A DNA stretch of 64,000 nucleotides from NCBI GenBank assembly GCA_035554635.1, contig DATMIB010000003.1:1-64000 (forward strand), given 5' to 3'. Shown in pieces: positions 52,347 through 59,802 of the stretch (within the stretch, counting starts at the first letter, position 1; every line of letters begins with the position of its first letter). Origin of the DNA: RPQJ01 sp035554635. Lineage in GTDB: Bacteria > Pseudomonadota > Gammaproteobacteria > Steroidobacterales > Steroidobacteraceae. Under the pieces are notes generated by a model. The model made no database searches and was not told the DNA's origin. It worked only from the letters and a program-made list of their open reading frames with translations. The position numbers and the translations under genes are program-made.

Positions 52347-53099
52347 TCAGGTCGCGACGAAGGTGCGCCCGCCGTCCCAGCGGAGTTCGCGCACCGGCAG
52401 CCCGTAGAGTTCGCCGATCGAGCGCTCGTTGAGCGTCGTGGCGCAGTCGCCGTACTCCCAGCGGCCATCGCCGTAGAGCAGCAACACGTCGTCCGCGAAA
52501 CGCGCGGCGTGGCCGACGTCGTGCAGGCTCACGATCACGGTGCGGCCCGCGTCGGCGAGGCCGCGGAACAGGCGCAGCACCTCGAGCTGGTGCAGCGGGT
52601 CCAGCTGGTGCATCGGCTCGTCGAGCAGGAAAATGGCCGGGTCCTGCGCCAGCACGGTCGCGATCGAGAGTCGGCGTCGCTCGCCACCGGACAGCGTGCC
52701 GATGTCACGCGACTCCAGGCCCGCCAGGTCGACGGCCGCGAGCGCCTGGCGCGCACACTCCCGGTCGCGCGCGCTTTCCCAGGCCCAGAAGTCGATGTGC
52801 GGATGACGACCGACGAGCGCGGCTTCGAGCGCGGTGGCCGGAAACGGGTCCTCGACGAGCTGTGGCAGCAGTCCGACCGTTTGCGCGAGCTCGCGGCGCG
52901 GCCACTCGGCCAGTGTGCGACCGCGGACCCGCACGGTGCCGGCCGCAACACGCAAGCCCGCGAGCGCGTGCAGCGTCGAACTTTTGCCCGAGCCGTTGCG
53001 GCCGAGCACGGCCAGCACGCGCCCGGCCTGCAGCTGGAACCGCAGGCCGCGCACGAGCGTGCGGCCGGGCACGTCGATGCCGACGGCTTCGCACTGCAT
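52347..53099 (-). CDS. btuD: ABC transporter ATP-binding protein (BtuD/FecE type)
   Basis: A 250-residue ATPase. Walker A GRNGSGKSS, Q-loop near LLPQLVEDPFP, signature LSGGERRR, Walker B IFLLDEP and the H-loop SLHDV are intact. It belongs to the FecE/BtuD/HmuV group, and with BtuC (56838-57866) and BtuF (46075-46980) makes a full cobalamin importer. I start at ATG 53099, after GGAG, where homology begins; GTG 53120 overlapping the upstream stop is an alternative. The gene is on the same strand as, and just behind, the HEXXH protein gene. Confidence 0.86.
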   Translation of the reverse strand: MQCEAVGIDVPGRTLVRGLRFQLQAGRVLAVLGRNGSGKSSTLHALAGLRVAAGTVRVRGRTLAEWPRRELAQTVGLLPQLVEDPFPATALEAALVGRHPHIDFWAWESARDRECARQALAAVDLAGLESRDIGTLSGGERRRLSIATVLAQDPAIFLLDEPMHQLDPLHQLEVLRLFRGLADAGRTVIVSLHDVGHAARFADDVLLLYGDGRWEYGDCATTLNERSIGELYGLPVRELRWDGGRTFVAT

Positions 53100-53116
53100 C
53101 GCCACGGCTCCGTCGC

Positions 53117-53905
53117 TCACTCCACCCATCCGATCTCGCGCGCGGTCTGCGCGCCCACGAGCATGTCGTCGAGGCTGTCGGGCACGACGGCCTCGCTCGG
53201 GCCGACCGCAACGCGGCCGGCCATGATCTCGCCGTAATCCTGCGGGTATGGCGGTTCCCGTTCCGGCTCGCCGAGCCCGGCCGGCACGCTCGGCTGACCC
53301 GTGGCGGGCTCGTACTTGTCGCTGGCGCCGAGCGTGTGCAGCAGTTCGTGTGTCAGCACGACGAGGTTGCTGCCGGCGGCCTCGCGGCCCGCATACAGGT
53401 GGGCCACGGCAACCAGGCCCTTGCTGAGCCCGACGGAGTCCGGCAGCGCACGGGTGGACTCGGTCAGCGGCGCGTAGGTCGCAAACACCTGGACGTCGGG
53501 TGCCGGCAGGGGATCGTTCGCGGCGACGCGGGCCGCGTAGTACCGGAGCTTGAGGCTCCACAGCATGACGCCCAGCACGCCCGGCCGTTCGCCGAGCACG
53601 GGCGGAGGCTCCGTCGCGGCGTGCGAAACGCGTATGCGGACGGGTTCTTCGATCGGCACGTTGTAGCGGTCGGACTCGCCGGCGAGGAAGGTTTCGATCG
53701 CGTCGAAGTCGTCGTCGCGCAACGCGTCGACGTAGCCATGCACCTCGGGCGCGGCGGCGGCCGGCAGCGGATAGACCGTGACGCGCAGCGGCGTGTTCCA
53801 GTCGCGGCTGCGGGTCCAGTCGAGCCAGGCACCGAGCGCGACGAACGCGAGCACCGCGAGCAGCAATGCGAGGCGCAGCGTGCCGAGGAAGGTCCGGCCG
53901 GCCAT
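53117..53905 (-). CDS. Predicted zinc metalloprotease-like membrane-anchored protein
   Basis: A 262-residue protein that I do not recognise as a named family. It has one N-terminal helix (LALLLAVLAFVALGAWLDW, about 12-30) and an extracytoplasmic domain. Near the C-terminus is HELLHTLGASD (186-196), which fits the HEXXHXXGXXD zinc-binding motif of metzincin-like peptidases with H186, E187, H190 and D196. An Asp/Tyr/Gln-rich stretch with YPQDYGEIM follows. It precedes btuD; a link with B12 uptake is only positional. Confidence 0.68.
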   Translation of the reverse strand: MAGRTFLGTLRLALLLAVLAFVALGAWLDWTRSRDWNTPLRVTVYPLPAAAAPEVHGYVDALRDDDFDAIETFLAGESDRYNVPIEEPVRIRVSHAATEPPPVLGERPGVLGVMLWSLKLRYYAARVAANDPLPAPDVQVFATYAPLTESTRALPDSVGLSKGLVAVAHLYAGREAAGSNLVVLTHELLHTLGASDKYEPATGQPSVPAGLGEPEREPPYPQDYGEIMAGRVAVGPSEAVVPDSLDDMLVGAQTAREIGWVE

Positions 53906-53931
53906 CGATACCCCCGCGTGGCGTCAGGCGA

Positions 53932-54576
53932 TCAAGGGTACAGGCGCGTCGATTGCCAGGCACCCGCCCGGAAGCCGGTCGTGCCGTCGGGTTCGAGCGT
54001 CCGCTGCCAGATCGCGCGATCGTGGATGCGGAACGCACCCTCGCACCACACCTCCACGGACTCCGGCCAGAAGTGATAGCCACCCCAGTGCGGCGGTCGC
54101 GACGGCGAGGTGCCGTGACGCGCGGCCTCGACCGCCACGCGCTTCAGCAGCGTCGCGCGCGAATCGAGCGGCTGGCTCTGCAGGCTGGCCCAGGCACCGA
54201 TGCGGCTGTCGAGCGCGCGGCTCGAGAAATACGCATCGCTTTCGTCGGGCGGGCACAGCACGGCACGGCCCTCGAACCGGACCTGGCGCGACAGCGTGTC
54301 CCAGTGGAACACGCCGGCCAGACGCGGATTCGCGGCGATTTCGTGTCCCTTGCGGCTGTGGTAATTCGTGAAGAAAACCAGGTAGCCGGGCGACGCGATC
54401 AGCTTCTTGCACAGCACGACGCGTGCGGACGGCGTGCCGTCCGGTGTCGCGGTGGCGACCACGAGCGAATCCGGATTCGGCTGGACCTTGCGTTCGCGAG
54501 CTTCCTGCAGCCACGACTCGACGATGGGCATCGGGTCGGCGGGCAACGTGGAGGGGAGGGTGCCGGTCATGAACAT
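53932..54576 (-). CDS. pdxH: Pyridoxamine 5'-phosphate oxidase
   Basis: A 214-residue FMN enzyme that makes pyridoxal 5'-phosphate. It has NPDSLVVATATPDGTPSARVVLCK, FFTNYHSRKG, NPRLAGVFHWDTLSRQVRFEG, SQPL and the C-terminal HWGGYHFWPESVEVWCEGAFRIHDR and QSTRLYP motifs. ATG at 54576 is two codons before a second Met; the frame runs on to 54648 without homology. It is divergent from tyrA. Confidence 0.95.
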   Translation of the reverse strand: MFMTGTLPSTLPADPMPIVESWLQEARERKVQPNPDSLVVATATPDGTPSARVVLCKKLIASPGYLVFFTNYHSRKGHEIAANPRLAGVFHWDTLSRQVRFEGRAVLCPPDESDAYFSSRALDSRIGAWASLQSQPLDSRATLLKRVAVEAARHGTSPSRPPHWGGYHFWPESVEVWCEGAFRIHDRAIWQRTLEPDGTTGFRAGAWQSTRLYP

Positions 54577-54695
54577 CGTCGCAACTCGTCGTGACATCGC
54601 CAAAACGTGATTATGCCCGACCCGTCGCACGGATCCCTTGCGGCGCACGGGGGACGACCGGTAAAACGGTCTGCGTCGCAGCCCGTTGCCGCCGC

Positions 54696-55811
54696 ATGAA
54701 GTCGCTCGAAGAACTCCGCGCCCGCCTCGACGTCATCGATCGCGAATTGCTCCAGCTGGTCGCCGAGCGGCAGGCCCTCGGCGGACAGATTGCGGCCGTC
54801 AAGCGCTCCGCCGGCCAGCCGACGCGCGACTATCGACGCGAGCGCGAAGTTCTGCTCAAGGCCCGGCACGACGCCGAGGCGCTCGGTGTCTCGCCTGCGC
54901 TGGCCGAGACGCTGCTGCACGCACTGATCCAGGGCTCGCTCACGACGCAGGAACAGGCCCGCATCGCCTGGCAGGGCCGCGGCTCGGGCCGGCGCGCACT
55001 CGTGATCGGCGGTCGCGGCAAGATGGGTCGCTGGTTTGCCGACTTCCTGGCCTCGCAGGGCTTCGCCGTCACGGTGGCGGACCCGGGCGGCGAAGTGCCG
55101 GGCTACGAGCACCTCGCCGACTGGAAGCAGTCCAGCCTCGACCACGACCTGATCGTCGTCGCGACGCCGATCAAGATCGCGAACGAAGTGCTCGGCGAAC
55201 TGGCGGGGCGCAAGCCGCCTGGCATCGTGTTCGACATCGGCTCGCTCAAGACGCCGCTGCGCAGCGGGCTCGAACGACTGCGCGCCGCGGGGTGTCACGT
55301 CACGTCGGTCCACCCGATGTTCGGTCCCGACACCGAACTGCTGTCCGGGCGTCACGTCATTTTCGTCGACCTGGGCGATGCGCCGGCGCTCGAGGAAGCG
55401 CGCAGCCTGTTCGGTTCGACGATGGCCGACCTCGTCACGATGAGTCTCGACGAGCACGATCGCCTGATCGCGTTCGTGCTCGGCCTGTCGCACGCGCTCA
55501 ACATCGCGTTCTTCACCGCCCTCGCCGAAAGTGGCGAGGCCGCGCCACGGCTCGCGCGCATGTCGAGCACGACGTTCGATTCGCAGCTCGACATCGCTAC
55601 GCGCGTGGCGGCGGAAAGCCCGGAGCTCTACTACGAGATCCAGAGCCTCAACGACTATGGCAGGCAATCGCTCGAGGCGCTGCGCGCTGCGGTCGACCGC
55701 GTCTGGCAGGCGGTCGACACGGGCGACGCGAGCGCATTCATCGCGTTGATGCAACGCGGCCACGAGTACCTGCGCGTCCGCCAGGCGGCGCGCGAGCGCG
55801 ACACGGCGTGA
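54696..55811 (+). CDS. tyrA: Bifunctional chorismate mutase/prephenate dehydrogenase
   Basis: A 371-residue T-protein for tyrosine synthesis. An AroQ chorismate mutase domain spans about residues 1-90 (LRARLDVIDRELLQLVAERQ, VKRSAGQPTRDYRRE) and a prephenate dehydrogenase domain follows with VIGGRGKMGRWFADFL, IVVATPIKIANEVL and the catalytic SVHPMFGPD. The C-terminal helical part is normal. The stop overlaps the start of the GGDEF gene (GTGA). Confidence 0.94.
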   Translation: MKSLEELRARLDVIDRELLQLVAERQALGGQIAAVKRSAGQPTRDYRREREVLLKARHDAEALGVSPALAETLLHALIQGSLTTQEQARIAWQGRGSGRRALVIGGRGKMGRWFADFLASQGFAVTVADPGGEVPGYEHLADWKQSSLDHDLIVVATPIKIANEVLGELAGRKPPGIVFDIGSLKTPLRSGLERLRAAGCHVTSVHPMFGPDTELLSGRHVIFVDLGDAPALEEARSLFGSTMADLVTMSLDEHDRLIAFVLGLSHALNIAFFTALAESGEAAPRLARMSSTTFDSQLDIATRVAAESPELYYEIQSLNDYGRQSLEALRAAVDRVWQAVDTGDASAFIALMQRGHEYLRVRQAARERDTA

Positions 55812-56875
55812 TCGCACCGCCGGCCACCGCCGACGTACTGCAGGCGAGCGTGCTCGCCTGGGCCCATCGCGTGCTCGCGGCACGTTCGCTCGCGACGCTT
55901 GCGGACGAGCTCGCGGCACCGCCGGCCGCGCCCGCCGAGCGCCTCGTGGGGCAACTCGTGCTGGCGGACCCGCGGCATGAGCTACGCCTGCTTACGGTCG
56001 GTGAAAACGATGCGGCGCCGGCGACGGAAGGGCTGCGTTTCGTCGACGGGCTCGCCGGCATCGCACCGGCATTGACGGCGCTGCACGCACCGTCGGCGGG
56101 TCGTTATCACGCCGCGGACCACGCGCTGCTGTTTGGTGAGCAGTCCGGACTGACGCACGTGCTGCTGCTGCCGCTGCCGCAGGTCCAGACGCTGACCGGC
56201 GTGTATGCGATCGGGGCGTTCGGTGCGTCACCGGCGCTCACGGGGCTGGCGACGCCGTGGCTGGAACACGTCGCTGCACTGGCGCTCGCCGGAGCCGAGC
56301 GGCTGGTGCAGCGGGCACGGCTGCTGCGGGCCGGTGTCGTCGACCCGCTGACTGGATGGAACAGCCGTCACTACGTGCAGGCCCGGATGCGCGAGCAGGT
56401 TGCCGCGAGCCAGCGGCGCAAGGAGCCGGCGACCTGTCTCGTCGTCGACGTCGACGGCCTCGGTGCGCTCAACGAAACGCACGGCGTCGCCGCGGGCGAT
56501 GCGGCACTGCTCGAGGCGGGCACGCGCATCGAGGCGCAAGTGCGTGCGAGCGACGCGTTCGGTCACCTCGGCGAGGACGAATTCGCCGTCGTGCTGCCCG
56601 CGACGACGGCCGCGGCCGCCGTCGTGCTCGCCGAACGCATCCTCGCTGCGATGCGCGCGGCACCCGCCAGGATCGGCTCGTCGGTGTTCCCGTTGCGCGT
56701 CTCGATCGGCATTGCCGAGCTCGACGTCGCGCGACCCGGCATCGGTCACGAGCGCAAGGCGGTCGGCGACCAGTGGCTCGCCGACGCGCTGGCGGCTTTG
56801 CATCACGCGAAGCGCGCCGGCGGTGACGGCTACGAGTTCAGCTCCGCTGCCGCAGCATCAGCGCGAGGAATATAG
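55808..56875 (+). CDS. GGDEF-domain protein with DUF484/GAF-like N-terminus
   Basis: A 355-residue protein. The N-terminal 165 residues (VLAWAHRVLAARSLATLADEL, LLLPLPQVQTLTGVYAIGAF) resemble a DUF484-type GAF domain. The C-terminal GGDEF domain has DPLTGWNSRHY, VVDVDGLGALNETHG and the signature GEDEF instead of GGDEF, with an I-site RASD five residues before it. It could be an active diguanylate cyclase or a degenerate c-di-GMP-binding protein. GTG at 55808 is coupled to tyrA. Its last 38 bases overlap btuC on the other strand. Confidence 0.86.
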   Translation: MIAPPATADVLQASVLAWAHRVLAARSLATLADELAAPPAAPAERLVGQLVLADPRHELRLLTVGENDAAPATEGLRFVDGLAGIAPALTALHAPSAGRYHAADHALLFGEQSGLTHVLLLPLPQVQTLTGVYAIGAFGASPALTGLATPWLEHVAALALAGAERLVQRARLLRAGVVDPLTGWNSRHYVQARMREQVAASQRRKEPATCLVVDVDGLGALNETHGVAAGDAALLEAGTRIEAQVRASDAFGHLGEDEFAVVLPATTAAAAVVLAERILAAMRAAPARIGSSVFPLRVSIGIAELDVARPGIGHERKAVGDQWLADALAALHHAKRAGGDGYEFSSAAAASARGI

Positions 56876-57866
56876 GCACGCCGACCAGTGCGGTGAGCGC
56901 CCCCACCGGCAGTTGCCGCGGCGCCAGCAGCGTGCGCGAGGCAAGGTCCGCGGCCATCAGCACGAAACCGCCGAGCAGGGCCGAACCGGCCACGACGACA
57001 CGCTGGTCGTTGCCGACGGCAAGGCGCACGAGGTGGGGTGTCACCAGTCCGACGAAACCGATGCTGCCGGCGGTGCTCACCGCGAACCCGGTCAGCAGTG
57101 AACTCAGCACGAACACGACGCGACGCAGGTTGCGCACGTCGAGTCCCACCGTTGCGGCGAGCGTCTCGCCGCGCGCGAGCACGTTGAGCGGCCGGCCGAG
57201 CGCGACGCCGCAGACTGTTGCTGCGCCGAGCAGTGCCAGCAGCCAGCCCCAGCGGTCGCCGCGCGACAGGTCGCCGAGCAGCCAGAACACCATGCCGCGC
57301 AGCCGCGTATCGTCGCTCATCGCGAGCAGCAGGCTCACGATCGAGCCTGCACCGGCCGCGACCACGACACCGGTGAGCAGCAGCCGGGTCGGTGTCCAGC
57401 CACCGCGTCCCTGGGCCAGCGCGAAGACGAGCGCACACGCGGTCAGGGCACCGACGCCCGCGGCGAGGTCGACCGTCAACAGCGGCAGGCCGAGCATGAG
57501 CGCGAGCAGCGCGGCGACCGAGGCGCCGCCCGAGACGCCGAGCACGTAAGGGTCGGCGAGCGGATTGCGCAGCAGGACCTGCAGCAGCGCCCCCGACAAG
57601 CCCAGCAGGCCGCCCACGGCAAAGGCGGTCAAGGCGCGTGGTAACCGCAGGTCCAGCACTACGTCGCGGGCCAGCGACGGTTCTGACGTGACGAGTGCGC
57701 GCCAGACCGCCGCGGGGCCGACATCGGCACTGCCCAGCAGCAGCGACGCCAGCAGCAGGGCGCCGCTGGCAAGCGCCAGCGCGACGAGAACGGGAATGAC
57801 GTGGAGTCTTGGCAAGCGGCCCCCGGGACTGCGCGGAAGGGTAGGCAAGCGGGCCAGCGGCCACAA
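56838..57866 (-). CDS. btuC: FecCD/BtuC-family ABC permease
   Basis: A 342-residue permease with ten hydrophobic segments, typical of the FecCD family. Marks: LRLPRALTAFAVGGLLGLSGALLQ, NPLADPYVLGVSGGAS, FWLLGDLS, LLTGFAVSTAGSIGFVGLVTPHLVR, LAPRQLPVGALTALVGVPIF. With BtuD and BtuF it would make a B12 importer; iron-siderophore uptake is the alternative. No riboswitch is seen upstream of it. Its 3' end overlaps the GGDEF gene by 38 bases in convergent orientation. Confidence 0.9.
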   Translation of the reverse strand: MWPLARLPTLPRSPGGRLPRLHVIPVLVALALASGALLLASLLLGSADVGPAAVWRALVTSEPSLARDVVLDLRLPRALTAFAVGGLLGLSGALLQVLLRNPLADPYVLGVSGGASVAALLALMLGLPLLTVDLAAGVGALTACALVFALAQGRGGWTPTRLLLTGVVVAAGAGSIVSLLLAMSDDTRLRGMVFWLLGDLSRGDRWGWLLALLGAATVCGVALGRPLNVLARGETLAATVGLDVRNLRRVVFVLSSLLTGFAVSTAGSIGFVGLVTPHLVRLAVGNDQRVVVAGSALLGGFVLMAADLASRTLLAPRQLPVGALTALVGVPIFLALMLRQRS

Positions 57867-57947
57867 GCGCGCCTCGCCGCAAGCGCGCTTTGTGCCGGGG
57901 CGACGGTTGTGAAAAAATCAAAGTCATCCGAGGGGTTACGAAACCGG

Positions 57948-58616
57948 ATGAGCGACTACATCGACAGCCAGGGATTTCGCGCCAACGTCGGCATCGTGCT
58001 GATGCGCGATGGCGGCGAGTTGTTCCTCGGCGGTCGGCGCGACGGTCGCGGCTGGCAGTTTCCGCAGGGCGGCGTGCGTCGCTACGAGCGCCCCGAAGAC
58101 GCCCTCTATCGCGAGCTGCACGAGGAAATCGGGCTGCAGCGGGAAGACGTCGAGCTGCTTTCGAGCACCAGCCGCTGGCTGCGTTACCGGCTGCCGCGCC
58201 AGTACGTGCGTCGCAAGGGCGGGCCGTTGTGCATCGGCCAGAAGCAGCGGTGGTTCCTGTTGCGCCTGGTCGCCGACGAATCGCGGCTCAACTTCGATGC
58301 CACCCCGGAGCCGGAATTCGATTCGGGACGCTGGGTCGACTACTGGTGGCCCGTGCGCGAAGTCATCTATTTCAAGCGCGTCGTGTACGCGCGGGCATTG
58401 CAGGAACTCGGCGAACGCGCGTTCACGGACGGGCCTCCGCCGCGACCGGAGTGGTGGTCGGACGAGATGCTGCGCGCGCGGGAGCCTTCGCCGCCGCGCC
58501 GTCGGCACCGCACGGACGGGCACCCTCGCACCGCGGTCCCGGGCGCCTCGCGGCGCAACGGCGTCGATGAAACGCCGGTCGGCCAGGAAGGCCCGCAGGA
58601 AGGACACGGCTCGTGA
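57948..58616 (+). CDS. rppH: RNA pyrophosphohydrolase RppH
   Basis: A 222-residue Nudix enzyme that trims the 5' triphosphate of mRNAs to start decay. It has RANVGIVLMRDGGELFLGGR, WQFPQGG, and the Nudix box at 41-63 (GGVRRYERPEDALYRELHEE). FDSGRWVDYWWPVREVIYFKR follows. The final 50 residues are Arg/Pro-rich and longer than in E. coli RppH. ATG 57948 is used. The stop overlaps the next gene's start (GTGA). Confidence 0.94.
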   Translation: MSDYIDSQGFRANVGIVLMRDGGELFLGGRRDGRGWQFPQGGVRRYERPEDALYRELHEEIGLQREDVELLSSTSRWLRYRLPRQYVRRKGGPLCIGQKQRWFLLRLVADESRLNFDATPEPEFDSGRWVDYWWPVREVIYFKRVVYARALQELGERAFTDGPPPRPEWWSDEMLRAREPSPPRRRHRTDGHPRTAVPGASRRNGVDETPVGQEGPQEGHGS

Positions 58617-59320
58617 CGCCGGCGCCGGCGCGCGGGATCTGGGCCGCCGGGGTGGTCGCCGCCGTCATGCTCGTGCTCGTCGCTGGGTGGGTGGGCTTCG
58701 GCCACGGCCAGCGGACTGCCGGTCACGACGCCGGCGCGAATGCTGCACGGCAGGCGGCCCTCGAAGGCCAGGTCGACCAGCTCAAGGGCGAAAACGAGCG
58801 GCTCAACGCGAAGGTCGCCGAGCTCGAAATGGCGCGCCGGCTCGATCGCGACGCCTACGGGGCCATCGAGCATACGCTCGGCGACCTGCAATCGCGGCTC
58901 GCGCGCCAGGGCGACGACCTCGCGTTCTATCGCAGCATCGTGTCGCCGGAGGACGGCATCCAGGGCCTGCGCATCCAGCGGTTCGACGTGACGCCCGGTG
59001 CCGGCCCGCGCGAATACCGCCTCAGGCTGACGCTGGTGCAGGCGATGCGCCACGAGAGCATCGTCTCGGGCCTCGCGCAGGTGACGCTGGCCGGCATGCA
59101 GGGCGATGTCATGCGCCAGTACACGATCGGCGAGTTGCTGGACCAGCCGCGCGCACAGCTGCCGTTCTCTTTCCGCTATTTCCAGACGCTGGAGCAGTCC
59201 GTCACGCTTCCGGTGGGCTTCGAGCCCTACGAGGCGGACGTGCGGCTGCAGTCGAACAAGCTGCGTGGCGGCCCGGTCCAGCAGGCTTTCCCGTGGAAAG
59301 TGCAGGCCGCGGCGACCTGA
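58613..59320 (+). CDS. Membrane-anchored coiled-coil protein (DUF6776-like)
   Basis: A 235-residue protein with a GTG start coupled to rppH. One N-terminal helix (WAAGVVAAVMLVLVAGWVGFG), a coiled coil at about 45-105 (ALEGQVDQLKGENERLNAKVAELE, LGDLQSRLARQGDDLAFYRSIV), and a C-terminal beta-rich domain (YRLRLTLVQAMRHESIVSGLAQVTL). The family label is from memory of similar proteins near erpA; the function is unknown. Likely faces the periplasm. Confidence 0.78.
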   Translation: MTPAPARGIWAAGVVAAVMLVLVAGWVGFGHGQRTAGHDAGANAARQAALEGQVDQLKGENERLNAKVAELEMARRLDRDAYGAIEHTLGDLQSRLARQGDDLAFYRSIVSPEDGIQGLRIQRFDVTPGAGPREYRLRLTLVQAMRHESIVSGLAQVTLAGMQGDVMRQYTIGELLDQPRAQLPFSFRYFQTLEQSVTLPVGFEPYEADVRLQSNKLRGGPVQQAFPWKVQAAAT

Positions 59321-59347
59321 ACCGACCGGACCGGTGCGGCCGATGCT

Positions 59348-59375
59348 TTGAGTCACCGGCCTTGAAAGCTAGAAT
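59348..59375 (+). promoter_or_regulatory. Sigma-70-type promoter of erpA
   Basis: TTGAGT (59348-59353) and TAGAAT (59370-59375) are 16 bases apart, ending 45 bases before the erpA ATG. The expected transcription start is near 59382. Confidence 0.68.
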
Positions 59376-59420
59376 GGCGGGCCCCACCGAGAGTTGCCTG
59401 CACCGCAACCGGAGCGATTC

Positions 59421-59789
59421 ATGACCGACGCCACCGCCACCCAGGACGCAGTCGACGCCAGCGCGCTGCTGGTTTTCACCGACTCGGCGGCCCGCAAGGT
59501 CGGCGAACTGATCAAGGAAGAGGGCAACCCGAACCTGAAGCTGCGCGTGTTCGTGTCCGGAGGCGGCTGCTCGGGCTTCCAGTACGGCTTCACGTTCGAC
59601 GAGAACGAGGAAGAGGGCGACACCTGCGTCGTGAACCAGGGCGTGCGCCTGCTCGTCGACCCGATGAGCTTCCAGTACCTGAGCGGCGCGGAGATCGATT
59701 ACCGCGAGGACCTCGAGGGCGCGCAGTTCGTGATTCGCAACCCCAACGCGACGACGACCTGCGGCTGCGGTTCTTCGTTCACGGCCTGA
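59421..59789 (+). CDS. erpA: Iron-sulfur cluster insertion protein ErpA
   Basis: A 122-residue A-type carrier that passes Fe-S clusters to target enzymes. The three cluster cysteines C50 (GGGCSGF), C114 and C116 (TTCGCGSSF) are present, along with the YGFTFDENEEEGD acidic loop. A CGGAGCG ribosome site precedes ATG 59421. It follows the coiled-coil gene and precedes ppx by 13 bases. Confidence 0.96.
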   Translation: MTDATATQDAVDASALLVFTDSAARKVGELIKEEGNPNLKLRVFVSGGGCSGFQYGFTFDENEEEGDTCVVNQGVRLLVDPMSFQYLSGAEIDYREDLEGAQFVIRNPNATTTCGCGSSFTA

Positions 59790-59802
59790 GCGCGTCCCGC
59801 CC

